Positions 35,565 through 47,755 are shown, counted from the first letter of the stretch. The stretch: DNA of 64,000 nt from Persicaria tinctoria (GCA_037127255.1 JBANSL010000001.1:34463001-34527000), one strand, 5' to 3'. A program made the numbers and translations. The notes: generated from the letters alone by a model not told the origin.

Positions 35565-36097
35565 CTACAACAACGATAAAAACTTCAGAAAGGATCAATT
35601 CCCAATTACAAACCGAACTATTCAATAAAAACTCACCAGCATATACAAGTGTCCCTCTACCGCTATATCTCAGGTAAAACCTCTCACACGAGGAATGGTT
35701 CGACCCGAGATAACTATCGACAAGGTAAACGTCATTGTTACCAAACTACACCACGAAGTACGAGAGCACTCTCCCATTTATGGTGGCGGACAGGATACAC
35801 GCAACAAAATTCCCCGCAAATGCACCTTATCAGCTCCACGAGGTTGGTAGAAATCAGCAATCATGACAAAAACCACCTCGCAAGTACATCTCTTGTTCAA
35901 ATAACACCAACAAACGGACAAGCAAACCTAACACGCGCAGCGACCCGGAAAGCTAGCATGCGGCACGCACCTCCTAGCTTAAGGACACTTGAACCTAACC
36001 TGGAAGAGAAATTCTTATCTCCACCAGCAACAACCTACTATAAATAAAGTTCGCCCTCCATAACCAATTCCTCCCAGAAAAAAGAGGGGGAGAGACA

Positions 36098-36507
36098 ATG
36101 CCAAGTTTCGACATAGTTTTTGGCGAAGTTTCCCCACCTACCTTTATCACAAATACAATGCTTTTTCCAAATCCCAAGTTCATCCGAATAATCCTCAGGG
36201 AAAGCCAACTACATAGGCTCCTCTTACCTTACATCTTTTTAGAATTCGGGGATGACATGCTAAACCAAATAATCCTATGTTCTCCTTTAAACCAAGAATT
36301 CTTGGTCTTAGTCGAAAGGGACGAAGGGGACTGGATCTCACTGTCAGATGGATGACGATCTTTCGCGACATCTAACAACCTAAGAATAGGAAGTTGCCTC
36401 ACTTTCGAATACCAAGGATAGTCACACTTTGATGTCACCATAGAACAACCAGGCCCGGAAGAGAACGAAGATGTACTCCCCGACTACTTGTGTTATGAAG
36501 AAATATA
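36098..36507 (+). pseudogene. B3-domain fragment e
   Basis: An ATG at 36098 opens a frame with LLLPYIFLEFGDDMLNQIIL, LNQEFLVLVERDEGDW and SLSDG, then a TGA (36353-36355) at the conserved Trp position. It continues RSFATSNNLRIGSCLTFEYQ, a TAG at 36419-36421, and FDVTIEQPGPEENED. The layout matches a B3 domain with an acidic tail. Both stops come from G-to-A type changes. Confidence 0.5.
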
Positions 36508-37109
36508 GATATGCATGATATAAGTCGTTTTCTACTTTATATGGCACCAAATAAAAGTGTTTATAACACTTCGTTACGCAATAAATCCGCGAACCCTTAT
36601 TTTTTTCCATCTCGTGATTCATTTCATAAAACGCTCAATGACAGGAGATGAGTAAGGGTATCGCAAACAATTCCTCCAACAAGGAAAAACCATAGCGAGT
36701 TAAACTCTAGTTGTAAACAAACAAGAGTATTAACGACAGATTAAACTCTAGAAAAACAAGGAGCATAAACGAATATATACTAAAGATAGAAATAAAGTAT
36801 TCATAAACATCAAAATACCATAACAAGGCATACTGCCTGTCATGGGCCAAAATGTTTCCCATCCAAAAAATCAGGATACGAACCGCGGCTAAGCATAAAG
36901 CTCACACCACGGGCAGAAATGTTTTAATCTTACTTCCCAGCACAAGACAATTTCAAAATATTCAACAAGAATTGAAAAGATGGTGTTGGACAAAAATGCG
37001 CAAATAATTGCACAACACATTTTATTTGATTTTTAATATTTGAGTTCAACCCCTTTTGGTTATCCTTTTGATTCGAAGTCCTATCGATACCAATATTTTG
37101 GTGGTTTTG
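36508..37109. other. Spacer without recognised features
   Basis: AT-rich sequence between the B3 cluster and the hairpin array. I see no gene, repeat or domain. Confidence 0.4.
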
Positions 37110-38760
37110 GTGATCTGGGCTGCACCCGAATTTTAGCGGGTTGCCTACGTATCTCTTGGAAGAGAATCAAGCCTTACGTAGTTCAGAGTGTTTTGGATTT
37201 TGATGTTTGATTTGGTTTGGGTCTGGTTTGGATTTGATTTCGTTTTCATGTATGCATCAGAGGATGAAGTTCAAACCCACCTTCTAGGAAGGGTAGCTCG
37301 AACAACACTCCACCCGAGTAACCTGAGCCCACCTTCTCGGAAGGGTAACTCAAGTAACCCGCATATCATTTGCATAGAAAACGATTTTAGGTGGAGTTTG
37401 ATTTGATTTGACTTGTTTTGACTTAAAGGTCAATTTGGGGGTTGTGATTGAACTCGTTTGTAAGTTTCCTACGTACCCTTTTGGAAGGGATCAAATCGCA
37501 CGTAGTTCTTGAAAATGATAAATTTGAATTTGGTATTTGGGGTTTTGAAGTTTTGGTCGTGACCGAACTCGACGAGCGGAAGCTTTGTATCGAGTCGGAT
37601 GAGACACTTTGGATTTGATGAAAATTTGATATTTGGGACGATTTGGAGTCGAAAAGTGAATTTGAGGATATTTGATTTGAAAGTTTGGATGTGACTGGAC
37701 TCGGTGAGAATTTGATTTATACCGAGTTTCCTACGTATCCACTTGTTTGGTGAAATCAAGTCACCGTAGTTCGGGATAAAAATGACTTTTGTATTTGAGT
37801 TTGATCATAAGATCATTTGAGAGTGGTGATCAAACTCGACGAGCAGAAGCTTTGTATCGAGTCGGAATAGACAATTTGAATTTGTTTTTGACGATTGAAC
37901 TCGACGAGCCTTGGCTTTGTATCGAGTGTCCTACGTATCTCTTAGAAGAGAATCAAATCACCCGTAGTTCTAAACGAGAGAAATTTAATTTGTTTGGTTT
38001 TGACCTCATATTCATTTAAAGAGAATTTAGAGGCGGACGACTGTACCCGATATATTTTTAGGATTTAATATCGGGTTACCTATGTAGCCGATTGGAGGCG
38101 TCAAGTCTTTACGTAGTTCTAAAAGAAACCAAGTTTGATTTGGTTTTAAAAGTTTGATCGTTTGAGGATCGTGATTGAACTCGACGAGCTCGTAGCCTTA
38201 TGTCAAGCTTCCTACATACCCGTTTGAACGAGATCAAATCTTATGTAGTTCTTAATGGACAAATTTGATTTAATTTGAGATGGGCGACTGAATCCGATAT
38301 ATATTAAATTTTAATATCGGCTTTCCTACGTAACTCGTAAACGAGTATCAAGTCTTTACGTAGTTTTGAATAAAGAACCGATTTGATTTTGTGGTTTTGC
38401 CTTTTTGGTCGTTTGAGGACCGTGTGATTGAACCCGATGAGCTATAGCTTTGTACCGGGTTTCCTACGTATCTCTTGAAAGAGAATCAAATCACTCGTAG
38501 TTCGTTTGATGAAATGATTTAATTTAATTGGTTTTGACCTCATATTCATTTAGAAGTGAATTTAGAGGCAGACGACTGAATCCGATATATATTGAATTTT
38601 AATATCGAATTTCCTACGTAACTCGTAAAAGAGTATCAAGTCTTTATGTAGTTCTGAACCATTTAATTTTTATTTGACGATTGAACCCGACGAGCTTTTT
38701 GCTTTATGTTGAGCTACCTACGTACCCGTTTGGACGGGATCAAATCTTGCGTAGTTCTAA
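37110..38760 (+). repeat. Array of ten covarying hairpin units
   Basis: Ten units carry an outer stem CTACGTA..TACGTAG at 37145, 37469, 37731, 37931, 38080, 38212, 38326, 38464, 38614 and 38718, each 37-39 bp long. The inner stem differs between units yet mostly stays paired: CTCTT/AAGAG, CCCTT/AAGGG, CCCGT/ACGGG, ACTCGT/ACGAGT, GCC/GGC. Directly upstream of most units is a second hairpin whose stem also covaries: ACCCG/CGGGT, ACTCGA/TCGAGT, ACTCGG/CCGAGT, ACCCGATAT/ATATCGGGT. In several it is topped by AGC..GCT. Spacing between units drops from about 320 to about 105 bp along the array. Variant outer stems (CTATGTA, CTTTATGTAG) are G-U pairs if the plus strand is the RNA. No coding potential. 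Confidence 0.85.
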
Positions 38761-40870
38761 GTACAAACCAAGTTTATATTTGGTGAAACTTGATTTGAGA
38801 TTTTGACTCCGTTTTTTGTTTAGGAGCCGGTTTGAGATTGACCCATTAGAATTAATCGGCAAAGAATATTTGACGAGCTTAATTTTATATTTTGATCAAA
38901 CTCGAATTCTTAACTTGTGCCAATTATAATTCTTATATTTTTATGTGTCAATTTTGCAAATAACTTGCTTTTATGGGATATGTTGCCGATTATCACTCTC
39001 TTTGTGAAGTTTCTTGAGTGTTTACGTGGCTAGTATATATATAAGCTTGGCTAACCACATATAATGGCAACAATTCCCCTTAATTTAATACCCAGCACAT
39101 GAATTTGTTTTAAATGGGCTTAAACCAAATTCAAGTCCAGTCCAGTTTCGACTTTTGTTTTTCAGGAAAGTGGAACCACGCCCAAAAGAAATTGAGGTGA
39201 CGAACTAAAATCAGCTTTCAGTCTTTCACCCTACAGTCCTCCTCCTCCGTGTTTTGACGTTTTTTCTTCTGACTTTAGCAGCTCCGATACAAAGAGAGCG
39301 TGCCACCATAGCCACATGGAACTTGCTTCGGAGAGGAAGCCAATTTCTGAATCCCATCAAGGGGCTTGGGATCAAGTTCTCTTTGGAAGAGTGGGCTAGA
39401 CTCGAATGCCGACAGCATAACAGGAGGGCTTTCGAAGCACAGAGATCCGGGTCCATTCGATGTCACCTGGAAACCCCAAAAGCTCTTGCAAAGAGAAGAG
39501 GAGAATAAATAGGTTTGTCTTCCCACTCTCCCTTGCAATTTCCCCTCCAATTTGGATGTTTGGGTTTTGAGAAAATCAATCAATTAGGGCTGATTTTTTA
39601 TACTTTGTAATTTAGGGATTTTTGGTTTGGGACAGTCGAAAGAGGCGACAAGGGATACTGATTAGCGGCCCGGAGTGTCCCGACCTTGAGCAAAGCCACG
39701 CAGCAAGGACTCACTTGAATCCTCCGTTGCGACCATACAATGTCAGAGGCGCCCGAGCTTGGTAAGTTAAGCTTAACTTTGCCTTTGTTTCCTCTGAATC
39801 ATGGTCTCAAACATATGCTAACTTTGATTTGTCTCAATTTCTCCCATGAATTCCAAATTTGTTTTTGCATTTTTCTTTTATGCTTTCCCCGGAATCCCTC
39901 TGAGATAGACTTGATTCCTGATTTGTATTCAGCATGGGTCAATGGAATTCAATGGAATTCTATGCTCATGGCCTTTTTGCTCTCTTTTTGAGAATCGATT
40001 TCAATTTGGGTTTGAACCTGTGGATTTTGACATGGAGAATTTGATTTTCCATGTCCAAGATCAATTTATGTGTAATTGAGCTCTTAGAAAATTCACATTC
40101 CCTCATCTTCTGTTCATTTGGGTTGCAGTAGCTTAGTTTGCAACTTGCTTTGGTTTGGGTTGGGACAACAGGAAGCAACATTTGCTGCATAATTTCAGTG
40201 ACTTCCAATTTGTGGTTTTGCACTATTGTTTGACAAAACAGAACTTGTCCCATATTCATTTTCCCTTGTGACAGTCTGTAGAGTTCTGCGTTTTATTGCT
40301 TGTGAACTCTGGACAAAATCCGACAGCACTTCGACCCTTGGAGGTCGATCCACGCCGGGATCGGGGGTGTAGTGGTGAAAGTATAAACTCTCAAGCCACT
40401 ACGAGCGACTCTCGACCTACTATGAGGTGATCCCTAGGCGAAGGTGAAAACCTTTAGCCTACTATGAGATCATCCCCTAGGTGAGAGAGTGTGTTTGGGT
40501 TGGCCTTCTCCATTTCTCCATTTTTTTTAAACCTGCAAACAAAGAAAATAACTTCTCTTTTTGTTAGATAGCTTCTTCTTTGTTGTTGGTCGTCGCCTTC
40601 TCCTTTGTTGATTCCCTTCTTGTGTGTGTTTGTTGCCCTGCTACTGCCCCTTTTTTGTTTTGTTTTGTTTTGATGGTTGCAGGTCCACATCTGGGAAGGA
40701 GGAGGAAGAGCTTTGATAGAGGAACCACTGCTTTCTTTATATTGCAGTTGAATAACTCCAAAGAAGAAGCCAGCCGGAAGGGAGCCTTTGTTTTGTTTAC
40801 CGCTTTTTGTAGGTTTTGCAGTTGAATAGAATAGGCCCAAAAGAAGAAGAAGCCAGCCGTATGGAGCCTT
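38761..40870. other. Unassigned region between hairpin array and hAT element
   Basis: Short overlapping frames at 39226-39583 and 40454-40840 lie on both strands without domains. Inverted phrases around 40380-40480 (CCTACTATGAG, CCCTAGGCGA/CCCTAGGTGA) form a small direct repeat. This may be interior sequence of the large element. No gene is supported. Confidence 0.35.
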
Positions 40871-40880
40871 ACTTATAGGC

Positions 40881-42881
40881 AGGCCTGATATACGAGCCTA
40901 CGAGCTCGAGTACTTGATGTTCAAGCTCGGCTCGTTTATAAACGAGCCGAGCTCGAGCTCAATTTCTATTCGAGTATATACTTATGCTCAAGCTCGGCTC
41001 GCGAGTAAAGTGTAGAACTCGAGCTCGGCTCGATGAGCTCGGTTGTCCTCGAGCCCCAACACGAGCTCGAGCTCGATAAGCTCGATTGGGCTCGTTACGA
41101 GCTCGAACTCGGGCTCGATGAGCTCGTTAGGGCTCGAATGACCTCAGCACCAAACAAAACCCAATTTATTTCAGCAACAACAAACATAAATGGATGAACA
41201 CAGCAACAACCTAATGAACAACAATTCACTTCACTTGGAATTGAAATTAAAGTGAGCATTGAGCAACAGCAACCTAATGAACAACAATTCACTTGGAATT
41301 GAAATTAAGATTCAAAAATCCAACAACAATCTAACAATTCAATTGAAATTAAAGTTCAAACTAAGTAGAGAGAATAAGTAGAATGAGCTTCCAGCAGCAA
41401 TCCGACAGCTTCAACATTCCAACAGCTTGCACTCCTTGCAGCAGCAATGTTCCAGCAGCAGCAACACTCCAGAAACTCAGTAGCAGCAGCAATCCAACAT
41501 CTTACTGAAATTGTTGGCTTTGTACTAGGAGATATTATGTCAAACAAAGAAGTTTCTAGAGTTATTTACTTATTCAATCATCTGGGAAGTCGAGAACAAT
41601 TTAAAAAAAAGAAGCAAAAATCATAGATGAACAACCACAATTCTATAAAGAACCTTCACGAAAATTTCATGCTTGCAGTTAGACTAGGATTATGCATGGG
41701 CTAAATGAAGCAACCAAAACTTGTACCAACGTGGAAATGAAATTTGGGTGTATACAATTTGAGAACCTACAGTACAGGAAGCATTACAATGCCTAAAATC
41801 AAAATTTGAAGGTACCAATAATTATAGGACTTGTATTTTGGCAAAGACTTTCTCAAAGAACTAGTGCCATAAAACATTAATTGGCATGTGAAGCCTCAAA
41901 ATTAGTATGATTACTCCAAGATACCCCTCTGCAATCAACTCTTGAAGTTAAAGCATGGATAGAGTGCAAAGCCAACAATATATAAAACCTAGGGCTCCAC
42001 ATAACTTAACTCTTGCATCTTAATTAGGTACTTATGCAACATTCCAGAAAATCAGTAACTAAAGAAACCGTAGCAGTACAGGGCAAACACACAAATCATA
42101 ATAGAAAGAAACCGTAGCAGTATAGGGCAAACACAGAAATTAGATTTTACAAGGCAAACACACAAATCAGATTTTACAGGGCAAACACAGCAAACAAACT
42201 GTAGCAGTACAAGCCAAAAAATCAAAAAGAAAGATGCACTTGCAATCAAATTCAATAGAACAACACAAACCAAATCAGAATCTCAAATTAATCATATATG
42301 CATCATCTATGCACAGAATTTCAAGAAGAAGCGAGATTGAGCGTAAACCTGACGACTCGAGACCAGATCTGTAAGTGGAGGAGCGGAAAGATGAGAAGCG
42401 AGGGAGATTAGAGAGATGAGGCCGGAGAGCAAAGAGAAAAGTGGAGCAGGGAGGCCGATGGGATGAGAGCGGAGAGCGGAGAGAAGCAGAGACTTGGGAG
42501 ATTAGAGAGGCGGCGACCAGAGGAGAGACTTGGCGAGCGGCGCCGGCGACCGGCTGGAGACTGTCAGACGACGAGACTATGGGAGGGAGGAGAGGTCACG
42601 AGCGAGATTGAGAGACTGAGAGGCGATCGAGAGATGACAAGATGAAAGATTGGATGGATGCGGCTGGGACTAGTGGAAGGGTTACACAAACCCTAGGCTA
42701 ACTTATATATATACGAGCTGTCGAGCTACTCGAGCTCGAGCTCGGGCTCGGCTCGAGCTCGAATCGAGCTCATGTATAGGCTCGAACTCGGCTCATATAT
42801 ACATTCGAGCGATCCCGAGTCGAGCTTTTACCGAGCCGAGCCCGAGTCGATCCCGAGCTACTCGGCTCATGTATCAGGCCT
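40881..42881. mobile_element. Non-autonomous hAT-like element
   Basis: The ends AGGCCTGATA and TATCAGGCCT are inverted copies. Dense subterminal GAGCTCG and CGAGCTCGGCTCG repeats occupy 40900-41130 and 42710-42860 in inverted arrangement. The 8-bp flanks are ACTTATAG (40871-40878, with two extra bases before the end) and ACTTATTG (42882-42889). An 8-bp duplication and CAGG-type ends fit the hAT superfamily. The 1.5-kb interior contains CAGCAG-rich and GC-rich stretches but no transposase. Confidence 0.65.
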
Positions 42882-43250
42882 ACTTATTGGGAGTAAATAG
42901 TAGCAGTTACTAGACTTTAGATAACTGCCCACTACCTCATTTTCCTTTTTAGTATTTTTCTGAAGAATTGCCCCACGTCCTGTAGAAGAGATGGGGAGCA
43001 GTTGAAGGTTTTTTAGTTAACTGCTATATCGCACAGTTACACTGGCTTCCTTCTTTTTTATTGAATGGGCTTGTAATGGGTTGGGCTTACAACAGATTTT
43101 TTTTAGGCCCAATTTTGGATTTGTAAATCTTATCTTTAATTTAAAGAAGATTCACCACACAATTTTTTTGACATATAATGAATGTGATTTTTGAAATCGT
43201 GACATTTTTAAAAAATATTCATGAAAATTTACCCTCCAACAGATGGCTTG
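42882..43250. other. Spacer
   Basis: Sequence between the hAT element and the antisense transposon gene. No feature is recognised. Confidence 0.35.
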
Positions 43251-45763
43251 TTAGGCATCAACAAGAGGGTCATTGTTTTCATCGCAAGGCTGCTCGGGGT
43301 TGTTCTCACTAGCTAGATGAGGCTCGAGGGCTGTAACTTCGCCGAGAGGAGCATTTGGCAAGGGAGGCAGGTCGCGTTGAGGGTCATCAGGTTTCATGTC
43401 CTTGGTATAATAGTTGGGAGGAAACATCCTATTAGAGTCCCCGAGATGAGCGAAACAATCAACGCTCTGGACAACCCCGCAATCCACTCCGTGCATGAAG
43501 GCATCAGTCAGCTTGTCATAAAGAACGTCTTGCCCGTCCGCCTCAATATAGCAACCTAACCAACCTCGACCGTCTTTCGCCAAGAAGTTGGTCAACCACC
43601 CTTGACCCTCGTCGCTTAACATAAAATCATGAATTGTGTTCTTGGTAAGAACAACATCTTCACCAGAAGTAAAGCGCTCCAATTGCACTCTCACACTATT
43701 AAGCTCTTCACGTACCGCCTCCAACTCAGTATCGAGCTCCCTAATCCGACCGTTCGAGCGCGTAATCTCTAACTCACGATCAGACCCCATCTCTTGGAGT
43801 TTTGAGAGCTCGACTCGCGATACGTCTAGCTCTCTTTTCACCGCCTCCACTTCCTTCACAAATTTCTCTAAAACATCTCGCAAGTTGTTGATAGTCACCT
43901 CTTGGAGCTCTGCATCTTTCAATTTTTTCACCTTCACTTTCAGACTCTTGTTTATTTTCCTTAAATCCCTCACCGTGTCGTCATAGTTCCTTAAACGTCT
44001 GGCCACCTCGGACCATTGCAGATTACCCTACAACAACATGCGGAGGATAGTAAACATGCGTGCAAAATGTAATAGGTAGGAAAGAATAAATCGCAAAGAA
44101 AGTTACCCAGCCCTCGGTTTTCTGACCCTGTTCCAACAACTCCTCGTTTGTCAGATGATGAAGGTAATCCCTTTCAGCCAGACAACTTCTTCCAGGGATT
44201 ACCAATTTCTTAATATCAAGTGGGGAAAACCCAGGTTGACTATACGCAATCATAGAAATCCCTAATGAGGTGATTGGCTCGGCATTTAGAAGCTTATTAA
44301 CTGCCACTTCCTCCCTGGGCCTTTTTCGCCCACGTTGAGCCAGGGGTATGTCCTCTGACGATACACTATGCCTATCTTCATAGGGTATTTCCCTCTTGTG
44401 CTCTTCGTCGTGAGGGGGGAGTCACGGGATACGATCTGTTGCTGATTATCACCCTCCTATGGAGTGATAGTAAGAGCAGTTCTGGCGGCACCTTTCTTCT
44501 TTGCCAGGGCAGAAATTCTTGCCTTATCAATCAACATATCTGCAAAAGAAATAGGGCAAAGTTCAATCAAAGAAAATCACGATCAAAATAATAAAAAGCC
44601 TAAGCACCTAGACACCAACCCGGACGGTGCGGAAGACTGAGCCCGGCCATCTCTAGGCGAGCCAGAGTTACGACTTTTTTGTAACTCCGTGTCGACGACT
44701 TTTTTGTAACTCCGTGTCGACGAGACCCCCCCCCCCCCAACGCGACCCTCCATCTTTCCATCACAATATTTTTATTTTTAGGAGAAGGAGCGTAGTCGCC
44801 AGGTTGGGTCACAAAGTTCAAAAAGATTCTTGTTAAATCGCGAACAAGAAACCATTTCTTTCCCCACCCCGAGTTGTTGGACAATCTCTCAACTATTTGT
44901 CTAGATAGAGAAGCAGATACCAGTCCCTCTCTATGTCTCAAGGATTAGGAAAGAACTGAGAAAAGATGATCTAACGTCGGTGTCTACTTGATAGCGGCAA
45001 ACCGCATAATATAAACCGCAAGATACATCCACACGTTAAAGGCGAGTTAGGCTGGACATTGGTTTATACGCGCCAAAAATTCATAATAGAGCTGGGGTAG
45101 AGGAAGGAGGAACCCCTGAAGCAAACTTCCGAGGTGGACAACAACGTGATCTTTGTACCCGTTTAGACATCCCCCTTTCTTAGTAGTCAAGCCTATTTCT
45201 GTCCCAACTGGCCATGGATAAAGCTTAGCTATCGTCTCCAAGTGCTGAGCTTCAAGAATTGATTGCATGTTCTCCCAATGTTTTAGTTATAATGGGAGCC
45301 ACGTGCTCTTTGAAAATTTTGGGGAAGGGTGGAGGGGGTAGAGGGGCTGCAGGAACGTAGCCTTCATAGAAGCTACAATTACCTTTGTTTGCTTATAGGG
45401 AAGCACAAAAAAATCACTTGGTACCACGTGAATAGATTTCTTTCTCTCTTTGGCCACGCGAGGCGACTCGCCCTTCCCCAATTCATTGATGGATTCCGAG
45501 GTATGACAATACTCGGGATCGTCTCTCTTTAAAGGGCGTTTGATAGACCCAGCCATCTTTTGTCGCTTTGCGCTCTGTGCGGTCCTAGGATTAGTTTCCT
45601 TTCTCTTCACCTCGCGTGACTTCTTATTCGGAGGGGGAGGAGCAAAGGACACTGCAGATTCCGAATCGGCATGTGTTAGGGTCTCTGTCCTTGTACGCGA
45701 GGAGCTAATCTCCTCATCCTCGTAACCCACACTTCAGTTTTGGCTATCGCTTTCATTCGACAT
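43251..45763 (-). pseudogene. Putative gypsy-type transposon protein (PF04195-like), decayed
   Basis: The minus-strand gene opens with ATG at 45761-45763, has a TGA after ten codons, then a long charged N-terminus (SSSRTRTETLTHADSES, KKSREVKRKE). After another stop come WPVGTEIGLTTKKGG, VVVHLGSLLQGFLLPLPQLY and WMYLAVYIMRFAAIK, then WGKKWFLVRDLTRIF. This order (GF-x-LPL, Q-x-x-P-x-x-W, WFLV) fits the Pfam family 'putative gypsy type transposon'. Exon 44107-44307 is spliced (intron 44028-44106) to 43251-44027, a 250-residue coiled coil with a Pro-rich acidic tail. At least four in-frame stops kill the gene. Tat-lineage retrotransposons often carry such extra genes in antisense between pol and the 3' LTR, and this one sits just upstream of the LTR at 46691. 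Confidence 0.6.
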
Positions 45764-46690
45764 CTTAAGCTATATTAAGGAGGAAAGCCCCTTGAAAGAC
45801 GTAAAGAAAGAAAAATTCAACAAGGGGAAATGACCTTTTCAGCATCGCGATTGAAACAGATTTGGCGCCAAAAAACCCCTTTCTAGGTTTATGTTGGCGC
45901 CTCACGCGCCCCTCGAGAGGGCATTGAAAAGACATTTCCCCCTGGAGGATGACGGCTAAAAAACGCCTTTATGTCTCATCCATAAAGTTTCTCGGTTTTT
46001 TAGGAGCCACTTCCAAAGAAGCAAAAAGAAAGGGAGGCGAAAAGCCTCGTCCACCCACCACCGCTGGAAAATCCTCGAGGGTCCCAAGAAAAACACTACC
46101 CTACCCCAACACCGCCATATTGCCACTAGATGACTTAAAATTCCCCTAAGAAAGTTGACTATAACCTAAGAGGGAAGAGAAAGAGAGGGAATGGGACACC
46201 AACGAAGCACCCTAACGTCGGCCCCATAACCGCCATGCTCCTCACCGGAGAAAGACGGTTTTCCTACCAAGGGTTCCTTCCCCCTTCCCTAAAAAACCTA
46301 ATTACATGTACGGATCCTAAAAATTAAATAAAACGTGAAGAAAATAAGAGAAACACTTACTCGATAGAAGTAAAAACGAAGCACCGGCAAGCCTGGAAAA
46401 CTGGGAAATAAACCACCAACGAACGCCAGCTACGTCTCTCAAGAAACAAGAAACCCTTCGGTTTTCTCTCTTTCTCTCTCTTTTCTGTGTTAACGAATGT
46501 GAAATGAAATGACCTGGGTTGAAAACATCACTTATAGGTCTCCGTGGGGTCACTCTCCCAAATGGGCCGAAAGGCACACCAAGCCCAGTCTCGGCCCATC
46601 TAAATGATAAGTTTTTTATCGGGAAGCATCGTGGTTGTCGAAACCTAATCGCAAACGACGTATCCCTCGCGATCCGGCTGTGAGGAGATA
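45764..46690 (-). promoter_or_regulatory. Probable 5' leader and promoter of the antisense transposon gene
   Basis: On the minus strand, a TATA-like CCTATAAGTG near 46530 is followed by an AG-rich leader (46450-46490) and a donor-like GTAAGTG near 46355. The layout resembles a host-type promoter with a leader intron. This is inferred from motifs. Confidence 0.3.
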
Positions 46691-47369
46691 TGACGATGCC
46701 ATAGAAAGTAGACCTACTAATTAACAAAGATATGACATCATAAATAGGCCACCCAACGCAAAAGACAGCTGGCCCCTCTATAAGATTCATCGCGAGTAGA
46801 GTGCTTGGTCAGATCCCAAACCAACTCAACACCCTAAGTGTCTTCAGCCTAAATAGCCTCGCGATCAGTATCTCGACGTAAGCGTACATGAAGTCCATAG
46901 CAGGTCCCACAAGTACCCCGTGGCTCTTCGAGGCCCAAACAAGCAGCTCGTTGGGTCAAGCACCTCTCCTCTAACAGTGCCACGTGTAACACCTAGCTCC
47001 CTAGCATGAAGGCATGCGTTACACGTGTCCCATGTTAAACCACGAGGTCACCAGCAAGCTGCTCACTTTGCCTCCCTATAAATACCCCCCTCCAGCCTCA
47101 AAGACATGGATCTGATTCAAGAGAGAAGAAGAAGAGCTCTGAATCCCCGACCTAAAACCCCCAGAGTTGAGTTCTTGAGGTCTTTGATCGTATAAGAACG
47201 TTCTTGGGATAAGAACATCGCCTGACTTCCTCAAAAGACGACGATGTAACGAATTAATTCCTCGCGAGCCAAAATCACCACCCTTCTTAGCTAAGGCTTG
47301 CAGGTATTTTAGGACATTTTTTCGCCATGATGAGGTAATAAGTATAAGTGAAATTTCATGAACGCGTCA
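46691..47369 (+). repeat. Full LTR, 679 bp
   Basis: It begins TGACGATG and ends AACGCGTCA, so the ends are inverted (TGACG/CGTCA). Its first 295 bp match 29078-29371. A textbook TATAAATA at 47077-47084 and a pyrimidine-rich start region fix the plus orientation. The flanks are ACATC at 29073 and GCATC at 47370, a 4-of-5 match if the two LTRs belong together. Confidence 0.7.
47077..47084 (+). promoter_or_regulatory. TATA box of the LTR
   Basis: TATAAATA in CTCCCTATAAATACCCCC, about 290 bp before the LTR end, is a strong U3-type promoter motif. Confidence 0.6.
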
Positions 47370-47755
47370 GCATCTATAAATCTTCAAATACCAAACCCCA
47401 ATAAAATTATTTACTAGATTTTTCACAAAAATAAATCTATTTTATCAACTAGTTAAACCTATACCAATAAATACACATACACTCAAAAGAATAATTCTCT
47501 CTGCCATCTCTCTAGAAACCTTTCTAGAAAAGGAATGAGAAACCCCTTGGCAGGGATGCATACCCAATCACTGATCCACCGTCACTAGTGCACCACCGGG
47601 CACCCTGAACACACCTCTACTCAACACCAACTTTTTTAAAATCCCCAACACCTACTACAATGAAGAAGGGGAAAACATAGATCTTATGAGCTAACCCATG
47701 GCAACAACCACCATAAACAAGGGTATCAACAAACCCATTAACTCACCAACACCAC
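47370..47755. other. Spacer
   Basis: Sequence between two LTRs. No gene or repeat is recognised. Confidence 0.35.

Noticed and set aside
35649..36047. 132-codon frame between B3 fragments d and e
   Set aside because: No B3 or other pattern; composition fits chance opening.
43317..43986. Plus-strand frames across the antisense transposon gene
   Set aside because: Mirror frames of a coiled-coil coding sequence on the minus strand.
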